Source: Bacteroidia bacterium (GTDB lineage Bacteria; Bacteroidota; Bacteroidia; Bacteroidales; UBA932). From it: a stretch of DNA of 59,261 bases. The stretch's first letter is position 1; every line of letters starts with the position of its first letter. Shown here in pieces: positions 51,082-59,261 of this stretch. Position numbers and translations under genes: made by a program. The stretch lies in the NCBI GenBank assembly GCA_021153285.1, contig JAGKTT010000012.1:1-59261 (forward strand), written 5' to 3'. The notes beneath the pieces are model-generated. The model searched no databases. It had not been told where the DNA came from and saw only the letters and a program-made list of their open reading frames with translations.

Positions 51082-52254
51082 ATGATTGACTTATCTGAAT
51101 TTGAGAGCATTAGTCCGTATACGGATGCAGAAGCAGCAGAGGCACTCAGCAAATTGGCAGAGTTCCCCTTGCTTTCGCGTGTATCTCAGCAGTTTTTCCC
51201 GGAGGAATCTCCGGAGTTTTTGAAGAATCTCCTTAAAAGCATAAAGACAATTGATGAGTTCCAGGTACTTGTGATGAGTAAGTTTGTCCGTTGGGTACTT
51301 GATCATACTGCCAAGAACTTCTCTTATGACGGTATTTCCAATATAGATCCGTCAAAGAAGTTTCTTGCATTGTCTAATCATAGGGATATCATTCTTGATC
51401 CTGCCATCTTCCAGCTTGTGCTGTTCAACAATGGCATCCCAATGACAGAAATCGCTGTCGGAGATAATCTTATCACTAATAAGACCATCGAATATCTGAT
51501 CCGCTCTAACCGTATGATCAAAGTTGTGCGTGGCATCACAGCCCGTGAACTTTATCTTTCTTCACAGCTTCTCTCCAGATATATCCGTCTTAATATAACG
51601 GAACAACGTAGCTCGATCTGGCTTGCACAGAGGCAGGGACGTACCAAGAACGGCTATGATGTGACAGAACAGGGACTCCTCAAAATGCTTGATATGAGTG
51701 GGGGCGATGATTTCCAGCAGAATTATCAAGAGCTCAATATCATTCCGATGAGCATTTCCTACGAGTACGAGCCTTGTGACATTCTTAAGGCCCGTGAACT
51801 GGTTATATCCCGTAAGCATAAATATGTCAAGGCTGAAGGTGAAGACTTTAACAGCATTATGGTCGGCATAATGAGCCCTAAGGGCAATATTCATCTGAAT
51901 ATCGGCAAGCCTCTTACTTCAGAGGAAATTGCAGAAGCCGCACAGTGCGATAAGAATGACCGTTATCAGAAGATCAGGCACGCTGTGGATCTGAGAGTAA
52001 TCGATGGTTATAAGCTTTGGAAGAACAATTATATAGCTTACGATATTGCAAATCATTCATACAGGTATTCAGATATGTATGATCGTGCTGATATGGAGCA
52101 GTTCGTATCTTATATGGAGGCCCAGCTTGATACGGTAGAACCGGAAATCAATCGCGAGGATCTAAGGCGAATTTTCCTGGATATATATGCTAATCCAGTG
52201 GTTACCAAAGAATTGCTTGCAAAGGAAAAAGCGACGGGAAGTATATTGCTATAA
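51082..52254 (+). CDS. 1-acylglycerol-3-phosphate acyltransferase-like protein
   Basis: Protein of 390 residues of the PlsC/LPLAT superfamily. The acceptor motif is SNHRDIILDPAIF, with one more residue between the His and Asp than in the classic His-x4-Asp; this form is common in the Bacteroidales branch. WLAQRQGRTKNG is the substrate-phosphate motif. The protein is longer than classic PlsC, with a C-terminal region of about 130 residues. There is no transmembrane helix; it probably associates with the inner membrane. It may add acyl chains to phospholipid precursors. The exact acceptor is not certain. Confidence 0.8.
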   Translation: MIDLSEFESISPYTDAEAAEALSKLAEFPLLSRVSQQFFPEESPEFLKNLLKSIKTIDEFQVLVMSKFVRWVLDHTAKNFSYDGISNIDPSKKFLALSNHRDIILDPAIFQLVLFNNGIPMTEIAVGDNLITNKTIEYLIRSNRMIKVVRGITARELYLSSQLLSRYIRLNITEQRSSIWLAQRQGRTKNGYDVTEQGLLKMLDMSGGDDFQQNYQELNIIPMSISYEYEPCDILKARELVISRKHKYVKAEGEDFNSIMVGIMSPKGNIHLNIGKPLTSEEIAEAAQCDKNDRYQKIRHAVDLRVIDGYKLWKNNYIAYDIANHSYRYSDMYDRADMEQFVSYMEAQLDTVEPEINREDLRRIFLDIYANPVVTKELLAKEKATGSILL

Positions 52255-52259
52255 TAATG

Positions 52260-52292
52260 AATCAGCCGGACTATTACAAAGTCCGGCTGATT
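52260..52292. terminator. bidirectional terminator
   Basis: AATCAGCCGGACT (52260-52272) and its exact complement (52280-52292), loop of seven, followed by TTTC, between convergent genes. Confidence 0.85.
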
Positions 52293-52297
52293 TTCTT

Positions 52298-53212
52298 TCA
52301 GTTCTGATGAACGTGGATGTCCATCTGTGGGAACGGGAATCTGATACCATTCTTAGGTAGCTCCTCGTAGATTCTTTCGTTGATTGCAAATTTAACATTC
52401 CAGTAGTCTGATGATGCAACCCATCCTCGCATTACAAACTTCACGCTGCTGTCACTGAGTTCTGACAATGCGACAAACGGATCAGCTGGTGCTCCTTTGA
52501 CTGTATTGAGAATCCTTATATCGCTTTTCAATAATGACATAAGGACTTCTTTGGTTTCCTGTACTTCTGCACCGTACTCTACAGCCACTGTCCAGTCAAG
52601 CCTTCTGATATCCTTGTCAGAAAAATTATTGATAGTGCCGTTGAACAGGGCGCCGTTGGGAATTATCACGGATTTGTTGTCTACTGTATTGAGCTTTGTA
52701 TTGACGATATTCACTTCTGCTACTGTTCCTTCGTAACCCTGTGCTTCGATATAGTCTCCAGATTTGAAAGGCTTGAAAGCTATTATCATTATTCCTCCTG
52801 CAAAGTTCTGAACTGTTCCGTTCAGAGCCAGACCTATTGCCATACCGCCGCCCGCGAGTAATGCGGCAATTGATGTGGTGTCGATTCCTACAGCTCCGAT
52901 TGTTATTATGATCAGCAGTACAGTCAGGGATATGCTTAATATACTTTGCACAAATGACGAGATGGCCGCATCTGTTTTCTTTCTCTCAAAGATTCTTCCG
53001 ACCATATTCTTTATCTTTCTGATCAACCAGGCTCCGATCATATATATGATCAAGGCAGCGAGAACTTTCATACCGAAACTTATGGCCTTGTCAATGAGTT
53101 CTTCGAGCAGAATGGTCACAGGCGTTGTCGATAATTTCTCTGTCAGTGCTTCCAGATGCTGCTGCACATCAATCGTATCAATAGGAGCAGTCTGTAGTAT
53201 GCTTAAATTCAT
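52298..53212 (-). CDS. mscS: small-conductance mechanosensitive channel, MscS family
   Basis: Inner-membrane channel of 304 residues that opens on hypo-osmotic shock. Three hydrophobic segments precede the pore helix, with the Gly/Ala-rich GGGMAIGLALNGTVQNFAGG and then FKPFKSGDYIEAQGYEGTV, the family core motif in the beta domain. The C-terminal domain ends in RFPFPQMDIHVHQN. The length fits MscS. Its upstream region carries two AACAAATATGTTT/AACAAAAATGTTA sites. Confidence 0.93.
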   Translation of the reverse strand: MNLSILQTAPIDTIDVQQHLEALTEKLSTTPVTILLEELIDKAISFGMKVLAALIIYMIGAWLIRKIKNMVGRIFERKKTDAAISSFVQSILSISLTVLLIIITIGAVGIDTTSIAALLAGGGMAIGLALNGTVQNFAGGIMIIAFKPFKSGDYIEAQGYEGTVAEVNIVNTKLNTVDNKSVIIPNGALFNGTINNFSDKDIRRLDWTVAVEYGAEVQETKEVLMSLLKSDIRILNTVKGAPADPFVALSELSDSSVKFVMRGWVASSDYWNVKFAINERIYEELPKNGIRFPFPQMDIHVHQN

Positions 53213-53235
53213 AAATTGTTTGTTTTTAACGTATA

Positions 53236-53271
53236 AAACAAATATGTTTATAGTGATAACAAAAATGTTAT
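53236..53271. promoter_or_regulatory. paired palindromic sites upstream of mscS
   Basis: AAAACAAATATGTTT (53236-53250) and ATAACAAAAATGTTAT (about 53256-53271). The centre-to-centre spacing is about 20 bases, as at the EamA gene. Confidence 0.5.
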
Positions 53272-53300
53272 GTGTCTTGTGGGAATAATTTCACCACAAA

Positions 53301-54254
53301 TCAGATATTTGCGATCAGATACCACATATATCCGATCTCGGCTGAAAGCAGGATTATACCTTCAAATCTGTCCAGCTGCTTTTTCTTGAAGCAATATGCA
53401 CTGGCAAGAATGAATAATGCGGAAGCCAGCAATGCGCCGAGATCGACGTATGTCATTCCGCTGAAAGAAAGAGGAGTGATCAAAGCTGAACCGCCTAGGA
53501 TAAGAAGGATATTTGATATGTTCGAGCCAAGTACATTTCCAAGTGCAAGCTGTCCTCGTCCTTTAAGGGCTGCAACTACGCAAGTCGCAAGTTCCGGCAT
53601 CGAAGTTCCGGCTGCCATCACTGTGATTGCTATGAATTTGTCTGAGACTCCGAATGCCTTTGCAAGTTCAGTAGCTGCATTCACAAAGAGCTTTCCACCT
53701 ATGATAAGTCCTGCAAGACCTGCTATTATAAGCATTATCGAAATGCCTGTTTTATATTCCTTGATACCTTCGCCATCTTCATCTCCGTTGTCAGAACGGA
53801 AGGAACTCCACAGATACCAGACAAAAATAAGTAGAAGTATTGCTCCGTCAATACGGCTGAGCTGGTCTGAGCCGATACCGAAAATTGTGAAATTCATTCC
53901 AAGAAGAATGAGAAGAACGGTGACAATTATATTTAAAGGAATATCTTTCTTCAAATTGCTCTTTGTAATGGTCAGCGGAGCAATAATGGCTGTGACTCCA
54001 AGAATCATCATCGTATTGAAGATATTGGAACCTACTATATTACCGATCGCCATATCTGCCTTTCCTTGGAAGGCGGAAAGAAAACTTACCACCATTTCGG
54101 GGGTAGATGTACCGATACCCACGATGGTAAGACCGATCACGAATTCGCTGATGCCAAATCTCTTTGCAATGCTTGAAGAACCATCTACCAGCCAGTTTGC
54201 TCCAAATAGAATGAGCAACAGTCCTCCTAGAAGAATAACTATCTGCAGTAACAT
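53301..54254 (-). CDS. calcium/sodium antiporter, CaCA family (YrbG-like)
   Basis: Inner-membrane protein of 317 residues with ten hydrophobic segments and two alpha repeats: GIGTSTPEMVVSF followed by AIGNIVGSNIFN, and AAGTSMPELATCV followed by ALGNVLGSNISN. Each repeat holds the Glu and Ser/Asn ligands of the ion site. A charged cytosolic loop (SDNGDEDGEGIKEYK) separates the halves. The family exchanges Ca2+ (or K+) for Na+ or H+. The gene stands alone, divergent from the NfeD gene. Confidence 0.93.
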   Translation of the reverse strand: MLLQIVILLGGLLLILFGANWLVDGSSSIAKRFGISEFVIGLTIVGIGTSTPEMVVSFLSAFQGKADMAIGNIVGSNIFNTMMILGVTAIIAPLTITKSNLKKDIPLNIIVTVLLILLGMNFTIFGIGSDQLSRIDGAILLLIFVWYLWSSFRSDNGDEDGEGIKEYKTGISIMLIIAGLAGLIIGGKLFVNAATELAKAFGVSDKFIAITVMAAGTSMPELATCVVAALKGRGQLALGNVLGSNISNILLILGGSALITPLSFSGMTYVDLGALLASALFILASAYCFKKKQLDRFEGIILLSAEIGYMWYLIANI

Positions 54255-54318
54255 AATTTATATAGTGTTCTATTAATGAAAAATCTCACAAATTTATGAA
54301 ATAATATCTTAAAAACCT

Positions 54319-54326
54319 TATATTTG
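54319..54326 (+). promoter_or_regulatory. -7 box for the NfeD gene
   Basis: TATATTTG, 26 bases before the start codon at 54353. Confidence 0.5.
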
Positions 54327-54352
54327 TTATCTGCACAGTAAATGATATTCAA

Positions 54353-55675
54353 ATGAAGCGTCTGATAAGTATTCTGGTTATTTTTCTATTCACTCTTTCT
54401 GCCTTTGGCAGCGATTCTCTGACTGTCTTTTATCGCATCAGGCTTGATCAGGATATCGATCCGTCGTCCCAGCGTCTTGTCACATTGGGACTTGAAAAGG
54501 CTCGCGAAGCTCAGGCTGATTATATACTTCTGGATCTGGATACATATGGTGGTGCAGTGAATGCAGCAGACAGTATAAGGTCAGCCATTCTCAGATATGA
54601 GAAACCTGTAGTGGCTTTTGTCAATATGCAGGCTGCATCTGCAGGTGCCTTGATCAGCATTGCCTGTGATTCGATTTATATGAAGACCGGCAGTTCCATC
54701 GGAGCTGCAACTGTCGTAAGTCAGACCGGTGAGGTGATGCCGGACAAATATCAGTCCTTTATGCGAGGAATGATGCGTGCTACGGCAGAAGCCAATGGCA
54801 GGGATCCTCATATAGCAGAATCGATGACTGATACGGCCAATGTGCTCAGCCTGACTCCTACAGAGGCTATTGCGGTGGGATTCTGTGAAGGAATATGTGA
54901 AAATGAATATGAAGTAGCAGAGAAGGTAAGCGGGGGTAATACGTTTGTAATCAAGAGTATGGAGGATGATATGACTTGGCTGGACCGCTTGATTCAGCTC
55001 CTTCTTAATCCTCTTCTGCAGTCGATATTTATGATGATGATCATCGGAGGAATATTTGTAGAAATCAGGACTCCTGGTATCGGGCTTCCTCTGGTTACTG
55101 CTATTGTAGGTGCTCTTCTGTATTTTGCCCCGGCTTATATCGGACACCTGGCGCAGTCTTGGGAAATCCTGCTTTTTGTTGTCGGTCTTATTCTTATAGC
55201 GGTGGAGATTTTCGTTCTTCCCGGATTCGGTGTGTGCGGAATTTCGGGTATCATTGCGGTGATTGCGGCACTTGCATTCTCGATGGTGGACAACTTAGAG
55301 TTTTTCCATTGGGATGGATCGATTAACCTCAGGCCGATCATACAGCCGCTTGGGATAGTGGTTCTATCTGCCGCGGCTGCAGTTTTCGGTTCTGTATGGA
55401 TAGTGCGTAAGCTCTATGAAACCCGTTCATTCGACCATATAGCCCTCAGACAGGAAATGAAGGCGGATGAAGGTTTCACAGGAGTGGTTTCTGATCTGGA
55501 AATCTATGTCGGTCAAGGAGTTACAGTCTTCACTGATATGCGTCCCGGAGGTAAGGTGATGACATCTGACTCACGCATACTTGAGGCGACACTGAGATTT
55601 GGAGGCTATGCTTCCAAGGGTGAGATTCTAAAGGTAGTCTCTGCGGAGCAAGGAAGACTTTACTGCGAGAAATAG
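54353..55675 (+). CDS. NfeD family membrane serine protease (long form)
   Basis: Protein of 440 residues. A signal peptide (MKRLISILVIFLFTLSAFGS) is followed by a ClpP/SppA-like protease domain (about 25-200) with YGGAVNAAD and, in the catalytic region, MQAASAGALISIACD (Ser in the ASAGAL turn) and the SSIGAATVV segment containing the probable Lys partner region. About five transmembrane segments follow (230-360), then a C-terminal NfeD OB-fold domain (GFTGVVSDLEIYVGQGVTV). Long NfeD proteins cleave or chaperone stomatin-type partners; no stomatin gene is nearby. Confidence 0.88.
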   Translation: MKRLISILVIFLFTLSAFGSDSLTVFYRIRLDQDIDPSSQRLVTLGLEKAREAQADYILLDLDTYGGAVNAADSIRSAILRYEKPVVAFVNMQAASAGALISIACDSIYMKTGSSIGAATVVSQTGEVMPDKYQSFMRGMMRATAEANGRDPHIAESMTDTANVLSLTPTEAIAVGFCEGICENEYEVAEKVSGGNTFVIKSMEDDMTWLDRLIQLLLNPLLQSIFMMMIIGGIFVEIRTPGIGLPLVTAIVGALLYFAPAYIGHLAQSWEILLFVVGLILIAVEIFVLPGFGVCGISGIIAVIAALAFSMVDNLEFFHWDGSINLRPIIQPLGIVVLSAAAAVFGSVWIVRKLYETRSFDHIALRQEMKADEGFTGVVSDLEIYVGQGVTVFTDMRPGGKVMTSDSRILEATLRFGGYASKGEILKVVSAEQGRLYCEK

Positions 55676-55679
55676 CAAA

Positions 55680-55709
55680 ATAAAAACCGACCGGACGGTC
55701 GGTTTTTAT
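55680..55709. terminator. bidirectional terminator
   Basis: TAAAAACCGACC (55681-55692), loop GGAC, GGTCGGTTTTTA (55697-55708), with external T-tracts on both strands, between convergent genes. Confidence 0.88.
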
Positions 55710-55716
55710 TTTGATT

Positions 55717-57123
55717 CTATTTTCTTTTCAATGCGACTACATTCTCCACGTGATGCGTGTGAGGGAACATATCCACCGGACGGACAGCTGTTATGATATA
55801 ATCCTTGCAAAGGATTTCAAGGTCACGTGCCTGTGATGCCGGATTGCAGCTGACATAGACCATACGGTCTGGAGCTGCATTCAATATCACCTGTGCCACA
55901 TCCGGGTGAATACCGGCTCTTGGCGGGTCGAGAATGATGACATCAGGATGGCCGTGTTCTGCAACAAAGGCATCGGTAAGAATATCCTTCATATCACCTG
56001 CATAGAAGTCGCAGTTTGTGATTCCGTTGTTCTGAGCATTGATTCCTGCATCTTCTATTGCTTCCGGAACATATTCAATACCAATGACTTTAGAAGCCTG
56101 ACGTGATACGAACTGGGCAATTGTTCCTGTACCTGTATAAAGGTCATAAACTACTTCCGAGCCAGTAAGCTGAGCATATTCGCGTGCTACACTGTAGAGT
56201 TTGTACGCCTGCTTCGTATTGGTCTGATAAAAAGACTTCGGGCCGATCTTGAACTTAAGTCCTTCCATATACTCATAGATAGCATCTTCACCTTTATAAA
56301 GATGGCAGTCCTGATCGGCAATGGAGTCATTGGCTTTGCCGTTGATTACATAATAGAGGGACGTGATCTGAGGGAACCTTTCAGCAACAGCATCCAGAAG
56401 GGCAGTGCGGGCCTCGGCATCTTCATAATAGAAGCAAAGAATCAGCATTACATTGCCGGCTTCAGTAGTACGGATGAACATATTTCTGAGGAAACCTTCG
56501 TGCTCACGGATATTAAAGAATGTAAGTCCGTGAGTAAGAGCATATTCCTTAACGAAAAGACGGATTTCATTAGATGGCTCAGGCTGAAGATAGCAGTGCT
56601 CTATGTCAAGAACCTTGTCAAAGAAGCGTCCTACGTGGAAGCCAAGACCATATTTTTCCTGTGGACTGAGTGCCTCGGCATCCTCATTATCGAAGATCCA
56701 GCGGCGCTGTGAGAATGTGAACTCCAGCTTGTTGCGGTAGTAAGTCGTCTCGTCCGAAGGCACGATAGGGCTGATTTCAGGAACGTCGAGATGGCCTATG
56801 CGCACCAGCTGGTCATAAACCTGCTGCTGCTTGGCCTGAAGCTGCATATGATAAGGGAGTGGCTGCCATTTGCATCCTCCGCATACACCGAAATGCTTGC
56901 AGAAAGGTTCAAGACGATGTTCTGAAGGTTTTACCATACGGAGAATGAATCCCTCCATATAGTTTTTCTTTTTCTTAGTAACCTTCACGTCTACTATATC
57001 TCCCGGAACTGCGAACTGCACGAAAAGTACAGTGCCGTCAATTCTTGCCAGGGCTTTGCCTTCTGCTGCAACTGCCTCGATAACAACATTTTCTAAAATA
57101 ATATCCTGCTTCTTTCTTGCCAT
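55717..57123 (-). CDS. rlmD: 23S rRNA (uracil-C5)-methyltransferase, RlmD/RumA family
   Basis: Cytosolic protein of 468 residues that makes m5U in 23S rRNA (U1939 in family members). An N-terminal TRAM domain (about 5-65) is followed by the iron-sulphur Cys set CKHFGVCGGCKWQ, the methyltransferase motif YDLYTGTGTIAQFVS and the catalytic Cys in VYVSCNPASQARDL. All domains are complete. Some Bacteroidales carry several paralogues, so the exact uridine is not sure. Confidence 0.92.
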   Translation of the reverse strand: MARKKQDIILENVVIEAVAAEGKALARIDGTVLFVQFAVPGDIVDVKVTKKKKNYMEGFILRMVKPSEHRLEPFCKHFGVCGGCKWQPLPYHMQLQAKQQQVYDQLVRIGHLDVPEISPIVPSDETTYYRNKLEFTFSQRRWIFDNEDAEALSPQEKYGLGFHVGRFFDKVLDIEHCYLQPEPSNEIRLFVKEYALTHGLTFFNIREHEGFLRNMFIRTTEAGNVMLILCFYYEDAEARTALLDAVAERFPQITSLYYVINGKANDSIADQDCHLYKGEDAIYEYMEGLKFKIGPKSFYQTNTKQAYKLYSVAREYAQLTGSEVVYDLYTGTGTIAQFVSRQASKVIGIEYVPEAIEDAGINAQNNGITNCDFYAGDMKDILTDAFVAEHGHPDVIILDPPRAGIHPDVAQVILNAAPDRMVYVSCNPASQARDLEILCKDYIITAVRPVDMFPHTHHVENVVALKRK

Positions 57124-57197
57124 AATGAGTCCTTTATAAATAAACAGCCTCGCATCTTATCTGTACGAGGCTGCAAAAATATCAAATAATCGTGATA

Positions 57198-58934
57198 TTA
57201 GGAAATCCTTGTATTGGTTTTATATAGAGTCTGGGAGATGTTGATCAAAAAGTCACCCATTGTTTCCAGCTGAGAAACGATATCCATATAATATACACTG
57301 GTCTGGTAGTTCTTGCGGTCACTCTCTATACTTTCGATCTCCTCGTCTCTGAGGTTGTTTCTCAGATTGTTGATCCTGTCCTCGGCAGCATAGGCATTGG
57401 ATATTTCTTCCAGCTTGCCGTCGAAGGCGAGAGTGAGATTAGCGATCATCACACGGTATGCATTATCCACAAGATCAATCATTGCATTGAGCTTTTTGAT
57501 GGTTTCACCGTCGAAAGTCTTGTTATGGACATTCCTGCGGGAAAGAATACGGCTTATGCTTTCACCTGAGTCACCAAGAGATTCGAGCTCACCGATGATC
57601 TTGTACATTGACTTGATCTTCATAGAGGTCCTGGCACTGATTTCTTCTGAAGAGACGGCATTGAGGAATGTAGCGATCTCATACTCGATCCTGTCAGATA
57701 TTTCCTCGTATTTTACGAGTTTTCCGCGGAGTTCCTCGAATTTTTCAGGATTGCTCTCATTGATTGCTGCTCTGGCATATCCCAGACCGTTCCTTGATAT
57801 ATGAGCAAAGTGTATGATCTCTTTGAAAGCCTGCTCGGTAGATAGTTCCGGCGTAGCCAGACGTCCTGCCTCTATATATTTGAGCCTGAACGGTTTATCC
57901 TTCTTGTTCTCCTTTTCCCTGACGAGTTTGGTCACAATCTTGGCTATCAGTCCGGTGAACCATATGAGAATCAATGTATTGAAGGTGTTGAACAATGTAT
58001 GCAGCATTGAAAGACCGTAAAGTGCTGACGTGCTGGCTGCACCTTCTGCTGAAGTTACTATGAATCCGGGTGCTGCAGGGTCAGGTAACCCCATAATTTC
58101 TATGATTTTACCTACAAGCGCCAGGAATGGTTTGAAGAATATCAATGCCCATATCACGCCGAATACATTGAATATCGTATGTGACAATGCAGCTCTTTTA
58201 GCTGAGGCATTTCCGACCGAAGCTGCAATATTGGCCGTGATGGTTGTTCCGATGTTTTCTCCAAGAACCATTGCGCAGCCCATAGGGAAGGGGATCCATC
58301 CCATACTGAGCATAATAAGTGTAATGGCCATTGTGGCGGAAGAAGACTGCAGGATCAGTGTCAGGACAGTACCCACACCAAGGAATATCAGTACTGACCA
58401 GAATCCGTATCCCGACCATTGTCTGACGAATTCCAATACCTGAGGGGTCTGTTTCAGATCCGGAACAGATTCCTTCATAAATGAAAGTCCGAGGAAAAGA
58501 AGTGAGAATCCAACGATAAGTTCACCGATATTCTTGTTCTGATTCTTCTTTGAATTGGAAAACAGGAATCCCAGCAGCATCAATGGTACAGCTATTATGG
58601 AGATATCGGCCTTGAATCCCAGAAGTGAGACCATCCAGGCTGTTATAGTGGTACCGATATTGGCTCCCATAATCACACCGATGGCCTGAACAAGAGTTAG
58701 AAGACCGGCATTTACGAAGCTTACTACCATTACGGTCGTAGCCGAAGATGACTGGATCAATGCTGTGATGCCGACTCCGGTAGCTACACGCTTGAACGGA
58801 TTGGAAGTCATCGCAGAAAGAAATCCACGAAGTCTTTCACCGGCAGCTTTCTGAAGCCCGGAACTCATAAGGTTCATTCCGTAAAGAAACATACCCAGTG
58901 CACCAAGCAGGCTGAAAATGTCCAAAATATCCAT
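57198..58934 (-). CDS. Na+/phosphate cotransporter with PhoU-like domain
   Basis: Inner-membrane protein of 578 residues. The N-terminal 340 residues carry eight or so hydrophobic segments with the duplicated family motif QSSSATTVMVVSF and QSSSATMAITLIM, each in a re-entrant loop. The last 220 residues form a helical PhoU-like regulatory domain (EKFEELRGKLVKYEEISDR, ELESLGDSGESISR). This is the NptA/YjbB-type fusion that imports or exports phosphate with sodium. The start codon is at 58934; no operon partner is seen. Confidence 0.92.
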   Translation of the reverse strand: MDILDIFSLLGALGMFLYGMNLMSSGLQKAAGERLRGFLSAMTSNPFKRVATGVGITALIQSSSATTVMVVSFVNAGLLTLVQAIGVIMGANIGTTITAWMVSLLGFKADISIIAVPLMLLGFLFSNSKKNQNKNIGELIVGFSLLFLGLSFMKESVPDLKQTPQVLEFVRQWSGYGFWSVLIFLGVGTVLTLILQSSSATMAITLIMLSMGWIPFPMGCAMVLGENIGTTITANIAASVGNASAKRAALSHTIFNVFGVIWALIFFKPFLALVGKIIEIMGLPDPAAPGFIVTSAEGAASTSALYGLSMLHTLFNTFNTLILIWFTGLIAKIVTKLVREKENKKDKPFRLKYIEAGRLATPELSTEQAFKEIIHFAHISRNGLGYARAAINESNPEKFEELRGKLVKYEEISDRIEYEIATFLNAVSSEEISARTSMKIKSMYKIIGELESLGDSGESISRILSRRNVHNKTFDGETIKKLNAMIDLVDNAYRVMIANLTLAFDGKLEEISNAYAAEDRINNLRNNLRDEEIESIESDRKNYQTSVYYMDIVSQLETMGDFLINISQTLYKTNTRIS

Positions 58935-59261
58935 TGTCTAAGTTTAAGATAAATTCAGTTTAATTTAGCACGGCAAAATTACCGCTAAGACCGTCCATTT
59001 ACAATATATTATGCATTAAATATTTGTTAAAAGGTGATAAGCTCTATTCGTTAACTTAACATAATATAAACAAGAAGGTTCCTATTTTGATTATTATAGG
59101 AACCTGATTTAAATAGGAACTTGTGCTTAATTATGAACGACTTATATTAGATCTTCATCGTAATCTTAACGCTGATTATCAATTTTTTAAATAAACGACG
59201 TTTCCACACAATCACGATACAAAAAGTTCTCATTTCTTTTTAATTATACGGTTAACATTAT
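58935..59261. other. intergenic end of the window, nothing identified
   Basis: An AT-rich stretch of 327 bases. I see no gene, RNA gene or clear promoter. AGGAACCTTC/GGAACTTG-like short repeats (near 59077 and 59114: GGTTCCTATTTTGATTATTATAGGAACC forms a hairpin of GGTTCCTAT/ATAGGAACC at 59077-59104) suggest a terminator-type stem of an unseen gene downstream. Confidence 0.4.

Noticed and set aside
53272..54276. 334-codon plus-strand frame opposite the Ca/Na antiporter gene
   Set aside because: Its Ser, Pro and Ile-rich product has no fold-like pattern, whereas the antiporter on the other strand has both alpha repeats.

Overview
The window is a chromosomal stretch of a Bacteroidales-type bacterium (phylum Bacteroidota). 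The evidence is the promoter style (TTTG, 19 bases, TATATTTG occurs perfectly three times), a type III glutamine synthetase, paired KdsC and Maf genes, a TatA-TatC pair without a separate TatB, an ABC-F protein with the FSQGW signature, and lipoprotein and Tat signals typical of the phylum. Stop codon use is standard. I cannot name a genus from the sequence alone.

Layout. Positions 1-13060 and 25300-59261 are compact core genome. They hold the end of gapA, a GH25 lysozyme, an Na+/H+ antiporter, rubrerythrin, phosphatidylserine synthase, a C1 peptidase, an aminotransferase divergent from glnN, an RNase D-like exonuclease with an RlmI-like methyltransferase, and a GH-like secreted protein. After the island come a Gfo/Idh oxidoreductase divergent from a sugar-phosphate isomerase-like lipoprotein, glutaminase, CpsB-like PHP phosphatase, Maf, aldehyde dehydrogenase, SDR, KdsC, DUF3467 and valS. 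These are followed by thioesterase-tatA-tatC-ABC-F-rlmB-dipeptidase, an EamA transporter, cinA-pyrD, an XRE regulator, queA, an acyltransferase, MscS, a Ca/Na antiporter, a NfeD protease, RlmD and an Na/Pi cotransporter.

Positions 13124-25300 are an accessory island and hold the most interesting material. It begins at a tRNA-Cys gene whose perfect promoter and first 62 bases are intact but whose 3' end is disrupted; the start codon of the first island gene lies exactly there. The following co-oriented cassette encodes a TIGR02452/PARG-like macrodomain protein, a von Willebrand A (MIDAS) protein, a DUF1653 protein with a DNA-glycosylase-like C-terminal half, a WYL regulator, a protein with a PD-(D/E)XK-like motif, a HIRAN protein, an EVE/PUA-like protein and an HD hydrolase. 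An MntA/HepT toxin-antitoxin pair follows. These domains sense or process nucleic acids or remove ADP-ribose, so I read the cassette as a candidate, apparently uncharacterised, genome-defence or DNA-damage module. That is inference.

The WYL gene is split by a stop codon that replaces the Trp of the WYL motif, and the HD gene has an in-frame TAG. A second, heavily deleted copy of the same cassette lies at 23350-24870. Only its VWA gene remains open, at about 95% protein identity, while remnants of at least five other genes flank it in the original order. Between the copies lie small unknown genes, two overlapping membrane-protein genes, a WG-repeat gene with an early TAG, and two unusual inverted-repeat regions. 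No integrase, transposase or CRISPR array is visible.

Other notable signals are a candidate small RNA near 32109-32228, a 20-bp perfect palindrome beside it, a recurring palindrome of the form TAACAAAAATGTTA in several intergenic regions, and repeated TTACAAATGTTA sites between the XRE regulator and queA.
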